Shown: positions 58,177-64,000 of the stretch, one piece after another | How the letters are laid out: each line of letters begins with the position of its first letter | Numbering within the stretch: the stretch's first letter is position 1 | Source of the DNA: Desulfofustis glycolicus DSM 9705 | GTDB taxonomy: Bacteria > Desulfobacterota > Desulfobulbia > Desulfobulbales > Desulfocapsaceae | NCBI RefSeq assembly: GCF_900130015.1 | Contig: NZ_FQXS01000001.1 | Span: 186,001-250,000, forward strand | Length of the DNA stretch: 64,000 nt | Direction: 5' to 3' | Notes under the pieces: model-generated | Seen by the model: the letters and a program-made list of their open reading frames with translations, nothing else | Told to the model about the DNA's origin: nothing | Databases searched by the model: none | Position numbers and translations under genes: made by a program

Positions 58177-59235
58177 ATGATCACCAAAAAAGACATCATC
58201 GACAACGAACTGATCAAGGAAATCATCGCTATCCGCTTTGATACCTTGTGGCGCATGCTGGAACGTGACCGGATGGGTTTTCTTCCCGGCGTCGACGACG
58301 AAGGCGCCACCGGCCGCTTCGACAACAAGGGCGCCATCTTCATTCCCGGTGGCCTGATTTACCAGGACGTCGATGAGCGATTTATCCGCTACGAACCGTA
58401 TGGTTCCATAACCGGAACAGAGTTCCGCCGCAAGATCAGGGATGCGATGCGCAACGACAACGCGACCCTGCTCTACCCGGACGGCATCGCCACCAGCGTC
58501 AACCTGGACAGCGGCTTCTTCTCCAAGGCCGCCCGGAGAATATTCACCTATAAAAAAGCCGCTCATCGCCGTTCAAAGAAAGTGGGCACAGGTCCGGTTA
58601 TCGAAATCAGCTCCGACGACATCATCAAAAGCCATTGTCCGACCTACATGAAACCACCATACGGCGCCCGTACCCGGATCAGTTCATGCATATCGGTAGG
58701 CTTGATCGAACCGCCGATGTTTTTTGCTTATTATAAAACCGAACTCAACTTCTCAATCAAACAAACCGAACGTTTCACCGTCGATCTCGACCGAACCCGC
58801 GACAGGGTGTTGAGCTCCGACGGCAACGTCCTCTTCCCGCCCTATGTGGTAGTCTGCCACGACACCAGATACAAAGACAATAACTACACCGGTCTGACTC
58901 GGATCCTCGGTATCGGCAGGTTTGGTGAATTCGCCACCTTTACGTTCGAATCGGTAACGAAACAACTGCTTGGCGAATTGAAGCGCCGCCACATAACCTT
59001 TTCTCCCGACGATATCTTCGCCGAGGTCCAGGATCTGCCGATTATCGGCGTCGTTCGGATTTACAAGCAAACCAATCCGGGCAAACGGCTGCTGAAATAT
59101 CAATTGTGCATCGTCTCACCCAAAGACGATGTCGGCATCGATGTCCAGCAAGTCGGAACGCTGGCACGCAAACATTATCAGGGAAAGAAAACCGGCAAAA
59201 AGACGAAAAGCGGCGATGCGGCGGCAACAACCTGA
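58177..59235 (+). CDS. Unknown 352-aa protein, possibly a diadenylate-cyclase-like sensor
   Basis: The protein has a basic C-terminus (KHYQGKKTGKKTKSGDAAAT) and no signal peptide. The segment ATLLYPDGIATSVNLDSGFF, followed later by PPYGARTRISSCISVG, has a faint DAC-like look (a D-G-x-A and G-x-R-x-R pattern). This is weak and reads as inactive if real. Other segments, such as SSDGNVLFPPYVVVCHDTRY, are globular but unplaced. ATG 58177 has a weak ribosome site. It stands alone between the riboswitch ORF and the binding-protein gene. Confidence 0.55.
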   Translation: MITKKDIIDNELIKEIIAIRFDTLWRMLERDRMGFLPGVDDEGATGRFDNKGAIFIPGGLIYQDVDERFIRYEPYGSITGTEFRRKIRDAMRNDNATLLYPDGIATSVNLDSGFFSKAARRIFTYKKAAHRRSKKVGTGPVIEISSDDIIKSHCPTYMKPPYGARTRISSCISVGLIEPPMFFAYYKTELNFSIKQTERFTVDLDRTRDRVLSSDGNVLFPPYVVVCHDTRYKDNNYTGLTRILGIGRFGEFATFTFESVTKQLLGELKRRHITFSPDDIFAEVQDLPIIGVVRIYKQTNPGKRLLKYQLCIVSPKDDVGIDVQQVGTLARKHYQGKKTGKKTKSGDAAATT

Positions 59236-59445
59236 CAAGTCCTGACAGTCAGCAAAGGATCGGCCGAAACCTTTCCCACAACTGGTTGCACTCTCCCACC
59301 GGGAACGGCTCGTCTCTAGCTGCGAAGTTTTGCTCTTTGATCGCCTTTTGGCTACTATGAAGTATGACAAGCTCCTGACCCTGGGCGGCTGTCGAACAAC
59401 TGCCTGGTGGTGAATGATCCCGAACTGAAGAGAAAAGGGAAAAGC

Positions 59446-60585
59446 ATGCGATTAACGAAAAGGTCGACTTTTCTCATCGTGCTTGCCGCGGCGCTGTTCG
59501 TACCGGCAGCTGTCTTATTGATCAACCGCCAGCCCGCCCCATTGACGATCGGGTTCATCGGCGGCCTGACCGGCAAAGCGGCCGATCTTGGAGTCGATTG
59601 CCGGAGAGGGGCCGAGTTGGCCGTCGCCCGGATCAACGAGCAGGGAGGAATCAACGGCCGTCCTGTCGAGCTGCTGGTCAAGGATGACGGCCATAACGAA
59701 GCGCTGGCCAGGGCTGCTGTTGCCGAGCTGCTGGCCGCCGAGGTTCCGGTTATCATCGGGCACACCACCAGTGCCATGACCATGGCTACCCTGCCGATAA
59801 TCAACAAGAGCTCGACGCTGCTGGTCAGTCCGACCACCTCGACACCGCTGCTCAGCGATATCGACGACAATCTCATTCGCTCCTGCACCGTTTCGACTAC
59901 CGCCGCAACCACGATGGCCCGCTACCTGAGAGAGCGGACCGATGCCCGGCGGGCCGGGGTCATCTACGATCTCGGCAATCAAGCCTATACCGAACAATGG
60001 TATCAATCCTTCCGGGAAACCTTCCTCGGGGCCGGCGGCGACATCATCCAGCCCTTTTCGTTCACCAGCGGTCCTGGAGCGCAATTGCTGCCGCTGGTAG
60101 AGCAGATGCGCAGGCGTGATTTCGATGTGCTCGTCGTGGTCGCCAATTCGGTGGATGCAGCCATGATCTGCCAGCAGGTTCACAAAATCGACTGGCACAT
60201 TCAACTGGCCCTGTCCGACTGGTCGGCCACCGAACAATTGCTCAGCCTGGGCGGTCAATCGGTGGAAGGTGCGGTCATCTCCCAATTCTTCAACCGCAAG
60301 AGCAGTTCCGCCTCCTATCGCGACTTCAAGCTCCGCTTTGAACAGGTCTACCAGGGCGATCTGGGGTTCGGCGCCCTGCACGCCTTCAACGCGGTCATGC
60401 TCGTCGGAGAATCGATAAACGGTCGCGGGCCGGATGAATCGCTCAAAGAGGCTATCCTGCGCCGTTCCACTTTCCCCGGGCTACAGGGCGACATTGTCAT
60501 CAACAGATACGGCGACGCGTCACATCCCACCTATATGGGCGTTATCAACAACGGCGATTTTGTCATCCTCGAGGATTTCCGGTGA
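59446..60585 (+). CDS. LivK-type binding protein coupled to a histidine kinase
   Basis: ATG 59446 (MRLTKRSTFLI) has AAAGGG upstream. The N-terminal hydrophobic segment (FLIVLAAALFVPAAVLLINR) lacks an obvious cleavage site and may be a membrane anchor. The 379-aa protein follows the type I binding fold: LTIGFIGGLTGKAADLGVDC, INEQGGINGRPVELLVKDDG, IIGHTTSAMTMATLPIINKS. Its TGA overlaps the GTG start of the hybrid kinase gene (GTGA). There is no permease, so it probably acts as a periplasmic ligand sensor for the kinase rather than in transport. Confidence 0.85.
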   Translation: MRLTKRSTFLIVLAAALFVPAAVLLINRQPAPLTIGFIGGLTGKAADLGVDCRRGAELAVARINEQGGINGRPVELLVKDDGHNEALARAAVAELLAAEVPVIIGHTTSAMTMATLPIINKSSTLLVSPTTSTPLLSDIDDNLIRSCTVSTTAATTMARYLRERTDARRAGVIYDLGNQAYTEQWYQSFRETFLGAGGDIIQPFSFTSGPGAQLLPLVEQMRRRDFDVLVVVANSVDAAMICQQVHKIDWHIQLALSDWSATEQLLSLGGQSVEGAVISQFFNRKSSSASYRDFKLRFEQVYQGDLGFGALHAFNAVMLVGESINGRGPDESLKEAILRRSTFPGLQGDIVINRYGDASHPTYMGVINNGDFVILEDFR

Positions 60586-63182
60586 GCGACAGTAAAACAC
60601 TCAGGCAGAGCCTGCTGCTCTCGCATATCCTCACCGGTCTGCTGCCTCTTGCTCTCATCGCGCTTTTTACGTTGCTGTTTGTCATCAAGACCGTCAGGGA
60701 CGATTTCTTCGTGCGCATCGACACACTGTCGCAAGGAACCAGGGGCCAGATTCAGCTCTTTATGGGCCAACCGCTCTCCGTGCTGCGCACCATTGCCAGG
60801 ATGCTGCCGGACGCCTGGCAGCATGAGGCCGTAGAAGCGATGCTCAACAGCCACCTGCGCGACTCGACGTATTTCGATTCCATTTATCTGCTCAATGATC
60901 GGGGACGCATCGTCAGCGCCGGCCTGCCGGCTGACCGTGAATCCCAACGGATCGATCTGCTCGGGATCAACTTGAGTCACAAGCAAGAATTCACCGCCGT
61001 CCGGGCCTCCGGCGAACCGCAATGGTCGGACACCTTCTTGTCGCTCTCCAGCGGCAAGACCAGTCTTACCCTCTACGTTCCGGCCGGCGAAGCGGTGCTG
61101 GCCGCCGACATCAACCTCAGCCTGCTGGCACAACTCATCACCCGGCTCAGCCGGAACAACGTGGTCACCGCGGTTATCGACCGGAACGGAGCAATCATCA
61201 TCCATCCTGATCCCTCCCTGATCGGCGACAGTATCATGATGAACAATATCGCCCTCGTGTCATCAGCCCTGGCCGGTGACGAGCGTGCCGGCGAATTTAT
61301 CTTCCAGGGAAGGCGTTATCTCGGCGCCACCAGCATTATCGAGCCGACCAAATGGGTCTGCCTGTTCGCCGAACCGCTCGATCACCTGGGCAGGCGGCTG
61401 CTCATCGTATTGCTCATCTTTGCTGCCGGCATCTGCGGCGCCGCCGCTTTGTCACTCGTCTTCTCACTGTACCGAGCCCGCAGTCTTGCTGCCCCGATCT
61501 TCGAAATCACCGATCGTACCGCAATCATCGCCCGGGGAGATTACGGCGACGTTCTGCCGCCCGGATCCTTTGTCGAGCTCGACCAGTTGGCCGAAAACAT
61601 CAACTCCATGGCCGATGCAATCAGGACACGGGAATCACAATTGAGGGAAAGCGAACTCCATTACCGTGAATTGATCGAGCAGACGAGCAATCTGGTCCTT
61701 CGCCTGGAACACGACCTGTCGATTTCCTATGCCAACCATACCATCGTCAGGCTGACCGGCTTCGAGGTCGACGAGGTTATCGGCCGACCGTTACCCGACT
61801 TTGTCTATCCCGAGGACCTTCACCTGCTCCAGGATGCCGCCAAGCACTGGCCGCAGGAAGAAACGACGAGCGCCTCCCTGGAAGTTCGCCTCAGGCATCA
61901 GGACGACACCATTCGTCATTTACTGATCACCGCCAATATTCACTTCGATGATAACCACCACCTCATCGATATCAGCATCATCGGCCACGACATCACCGCG
62001 CGCCTCGAGATGGACCGTCAACGCCGGGAACTGGAGCGGCAACGCCAGCAATCTCAAAGAATGGAAATGCTCGGTCTGATGGCCGGCGGGGTGGCCCACG
62101 ATTTGAACAATATCCTGGCCGGTATCATCAATTACCCGGAGCTGCTGCTTTTAAAACTCGAGCAAAACGATCCGCTGCGACCGACCATCGAAGCGATCCG
62201 GCGATCCGGCGAGCGGGCTGCGGCCGTCGTTGCCGACCTGCTGACGGTGGCCCGGGACTCGGCCGCCGTGCATGAGACCGTCGAAATCAACGATCTGGTC
62301 GGTGCCTTTGCTGCCTCTCCCGAACTCAGCACGATCCGCCGCCACCATCCGGACGTCGACTTCCATTATACCCCCTACCCAGAGCCGATTTTTTGCCGCT
62401 GTTCGCCGATTCATATAGAAAAAGCGGTGATGAACCTGGTGATCAACGCCTTCGAAGCGGTTGAGCGAGCCGGCCGGGTAGAGATCCGTTGCGATCGGCT
62501 CGACGAGACCGACACCCGACTGCCTCACGATCTGGCGCCGGGGTCCTACCTTAGACTTGAGGTCTGCGACACCGGAAAAGGAATCGATGCGGAGCATCTG
62601 GGAAAAATCTTCGAGCCATTCTTTTCCAAAAAACGGCTGGGGCGCAGCGGCACCGGACTGGGGCTCACTGTCGCCTGGAGTACGGTCAGGGAGCACGGCG
62701 GCACGATCGTGGTGACCAGTTCCGAGAGCGGCTCCGCATTCACCGTCTACCTGCCGGATGCCGAGGCCCCCGCAGCCACCGTCGTCGAGGAGGAGGACAT
62801 CGTTCACCTGATGGGCCGCGGCGAGAGAGTATTGGTCATCGATGACGAGCAGCACCTGCGGGAAATCGCCGTCCATATGCTCACCACGCTGAACTACCAG
62901 GCAACGGCGGTCGACAGCGGCGAGGCAGCGCTCGTTTATCTGGAAAACGCTTCGGCAGACCTGTTGCTGCTCGACATGCAGATGGCCCCCGGCATCAACG
63001 GCCGCGAGACCTATGTCCGAATCTGCTCCCGATCCCCGGGCCAGAAGGCGGTGGTTGTCAGCGGCTATTCCACCAACGAGGATGTCGAGGCAACCCTGCG
63101 TTGCGGGGCCGGCGCCTTCCTGAAAAAGCCCTATTCATTGCGCGAACTCGGCCGGGCGGTGCAGCGTGTGCTCAACGGCTGA
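60582..63182 (+). CDS. Membrane hybrid histidine kinase: Cache-HAMP-PAS-HisKA-HATPase-REC
   Basis: GTG 60582 overlaps the previous stop. An N-terminal TM (LLSHILTGLLPLALIALFTL) and a second TM (LLIVLLIFAAGICGAAALSL) flank a roughly 230-residue Cache-like extracytoplasmic region. HAMP and one PAS domain (LIEQTSNLVLRLEHDLSISY) follow. The phosphorylated His is in GVAHDLNNILAGI (near 505), the ATPase loop is FFSKKRLGRSGTGLGLTV, and a C-terminal receiver has its Asp in LLLLDMQMAPGING (near 796). It likely signals the ligand state of the coupled binding protein. The output partner is not adjacent. Confidence 0.9.
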   Translation: MSDSKTLRQSLLLSHILTGLLPLALIALFTLLFVIKTVRDDFFVRIDTLSQGTRGQIQLFMGQPLSVLRTIARMLPDAWQHEAVEAMLNSHLRDSTYFDSIYLLNDRGRIVSAGLPADRESQRIDLLGINLSHKQEFTAVRASGEPQWSDTFLSLSSGKTSLTLYVPAGEAVLAADINLSLLAQLITRLSRNNVVTAVIDRNGAIIIHPDPSLIGDSIMMNNIALVSSALAGDERAGEFIFQGRRYLGATSIIEPTKWVCLFAEPLDHLGRRLLIVLLIFAAGICGAAALSLVFSLYRARSLAAPIFEITDRTAIIARGDYGDVLPPGSFVELDQLAENINSMADAIRTRESQLRESELHYRELIEQTSNLVLRLEHDLSISYANHTIVRLTGFEVDEVIGRPLPDFVYPEDLHLLQDAAKHWPQEETTSASLEVRLRHQDDTIRHLLITANIHFDDNHHLIDISIIGHDITARLEMDRQRRELERQRQQSQRMEMLGLMAGGVAHDLNNILAGIINYPELLLLKLEQNDPLRPTIEAIRRSGERAAAVVADLLTVARDSAAVHETVEINDLVGAFAASPELSTIRRHHPDVDFHYTPYPEPIFCRCSPIHIEKAVMNLVINAFEAVERAGRVEIRCDRLDETDTRLPHDLAPGSYLRLEVCDTGKGIDAEHLGKIFEPFFSKKRLGRSGTGLGLTVAWSTVREHGGTIVVTSSESGSAFTVYLPDAEAPAATVVEEEDIVHLMGRGERVLVIDDEQHLREIAVHMLTTLNYQATAVDSGEAALVYLENASADLLLLDMQMAPGINGRETYVRICSRSPGQKAVVVSGYSTNEDVEATLRCGAGAFLKKPYSLRELGRAVQRVLNG

Positions 63183-63216
63183 CCGGCCGCGTTGCACAGA
63201 CTGCTTGCCGGCTTGT

Positions 63217-64000
63217 TCAACCGTGCAGCGGTGCCGGCGGCGGTACCATTTCCCAGAGCAGGCAGGCCCGGACCTCGAAGATATCGGCCCGCCGCGGTTT
63301 CAGCGAAATCGTTTCGGTCTCGACCCGGGCCGGGTCGTAGGTGTCGGCAAGAGCAGCAATCGCCTCTTGCTGCTCGGCGTCAAGCTCATTGATCTGCTGC
63401 TCGATCAGAGCTGCCGCTTCTTCCGCTCGGCGGACATCCTGTTTCTCCTTGGCCACCCGGCCGACGCTTCTGATGGTGCCGGCAGTCCTGGTCATGGTCG
63501 TCGTGGACAATGCCTTGCGGCCCAGAACCGCCCCGAGGATGGCTGTGCCGAAAGAGATCAAGCTGTCCGTCTTGCGAGCACTGACATCGCCGCGCTCTTT
63601 GTCCACCTTGAGATACGCCGCTTCCAGACGCTTTGCCAGTTGTTCCCGTTTACGGGCAAAGCCGGTCAGCACCTTCTCCGCCGCCTCATCTTTCTGCTCC
63701 CGAAGCACATCACCAATACGCACACGAAAATCGGCCGCGCGCTCACCCGGTCGCGATTCCAGCTTCACCGCCGGCGCCCGGAGCAACTCGAGTCGCTGCA
63801 TCTGGTAGAGATAATCGGCAAATTCGCGTTCAACTGCCCGCAGGTCCCTCATCGCCGTTATTTCCGCCGGCAGGCCACGAAAAAGACTGTTCGACGGCGG
63901 CGCGTCAGCACAGCTGTCGAGATCGATCGCCAGCGGCTCGGCCGCCTGCCAGTCGATCCGGGCAAACGATTCATCGAGCGGCACGCGCAGCGAGCAATGC
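63217..64000 (-). CDS. Partial protein, C-terminal part (start beyond window)
   Basis: The frame is open from the window end to the stop at 63217; a GTG at 63984 is present, but residues upstream (HCSLR) stay in frame, so the gene probably begins beyond 64000. The visible 255+ residues are helical and charged, with long coiled-coil-like stretches (KREQLAKRLEAAYLKVDKER; RAEEAAALIEQQINELDAEQ). A Gly-rich hydrophobic element (ISFGTAILGAVLGRKALSTT) is flanked by these helices. It resembles the C-terminal region of some bacterial ATP-binding (DUF87/HerA-type) proteins. The family is uncertain. Confidence 0.6.
   Translation of the reverse strand, partial: HCSLRVPLDESFARIDWQAAEPLAIDLDSCADAPPSNSLFRGLPAEITAMRDLRAVEREFADYLYQMQRLELLRAPAVKLESRPGERAADFRVRIGDVLREQKDEAAEKVLTGFARKREQLAKRLEAAYLKVDKERGDVSARKTDSLISFGTAILGAVLGRKALSTTTMTRTAGTIRSVGRVAKEKQDVRRAEEAAALIEQQINELDAEQQEAIAALADTYDPARVETETISLKPRRADIFEVRACLLWEMVPPPAPLHG

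Overview
This 64 kb window looks like a chromosomal segment from an anaerobic, GC-rich member of the Desulfobacterota, perhaps Desulfobulbales-like. That assignment is an inference. It rests on a UGA-encoded (selenocysteine) peroxiredoxin, a tungsten-type aldehyde:ferredoxin oxidoreductase, a cysteine synthase/CysRS-like fusion, DUF134/DUF5320 proteins, a GSI-alpha glutamine synthetase and large hybrid PAS kinases. No rRNA or complete sulfate-respiration operon is present to confirm it.

Region 1-5110 is an AT-richer accessory segment. It carries short overlapping genes with a phage flavour on the minus strand (1-733), an XRE repressor-like gene with its own promoter and repeated operator-like sites (1987-2610), a GNGN-motif protein with an ORF6C-like C-terminus, unknown proteins, and a 58-aa proline-rich ORF overlapping a two-TM SLATT-like gene (4044-4767). 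It abuts the CCA end of a tRNA-Arg(TCT) gene, a classic integration site, although no integrase or att repeat is visible.

5303-14147 is a minus-strand core block: a CysM-CysRS-like fusion with lost aminoacylation motifs, a DUF721/DciA-like gene, and the nitrogen cluster amt-glnB-glnD-glnA. 14446-25869 holds housekeeping genes: an MtnA-like isomerase, two PilZ proteins, nucleotide-sugar genes (manC, manB, rfbA, rfbD), a UPF0280/ApbE-like protein, a CvpA-like protein, a phosphopantetheinyl transferase, mutM and eno. 25893-32785 holds LemA, two TPM-domain proteins, an SDR-radical SAM fusion, a histidine phosphatase, and a small minus-strand operon with a membrane-anchored IscU-like scaffold behind a strong promoter.

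33160-33879 encodes the selenocysteine peroxiredoxin, with a bacterial SECIS-like hairpin. It is followed by an inverted repeat, a perfect 65-bp tandem duplication and a palindrome. 34207-42434 carries a LivK-type binding protein, an EamA exporter, a GYF-AIM24 protein, a DUF533 protein and a seven-PAS soluble hybrid kinase. 42783-56078 is a coherent minus-strand catabolic cluster under an IclR regulator: aminotransferase, amino-acid ABC transporter, CoA-transferase A/B, M20 deacylase, thiolase, GABA aminotransferase, AOR and glutamate dehydrogenase. I propose it degrades a beta-amino acid or its N-acyl form, for example an N-acetyl-beta-lysine-like solute, through GABA to succinate and acetyl-CoA.

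56305-64000 contains DUF5320/Gly-rich/DUF134 genes, a cobalamin riboswitch with a terminator in front of a 64-aa orphan ORF, an unknown 352-aa protein, a binding protein translationally coupled to a Cache-PAS hybrid kinase, and the C-terminal part of a protein that runs off the window end.
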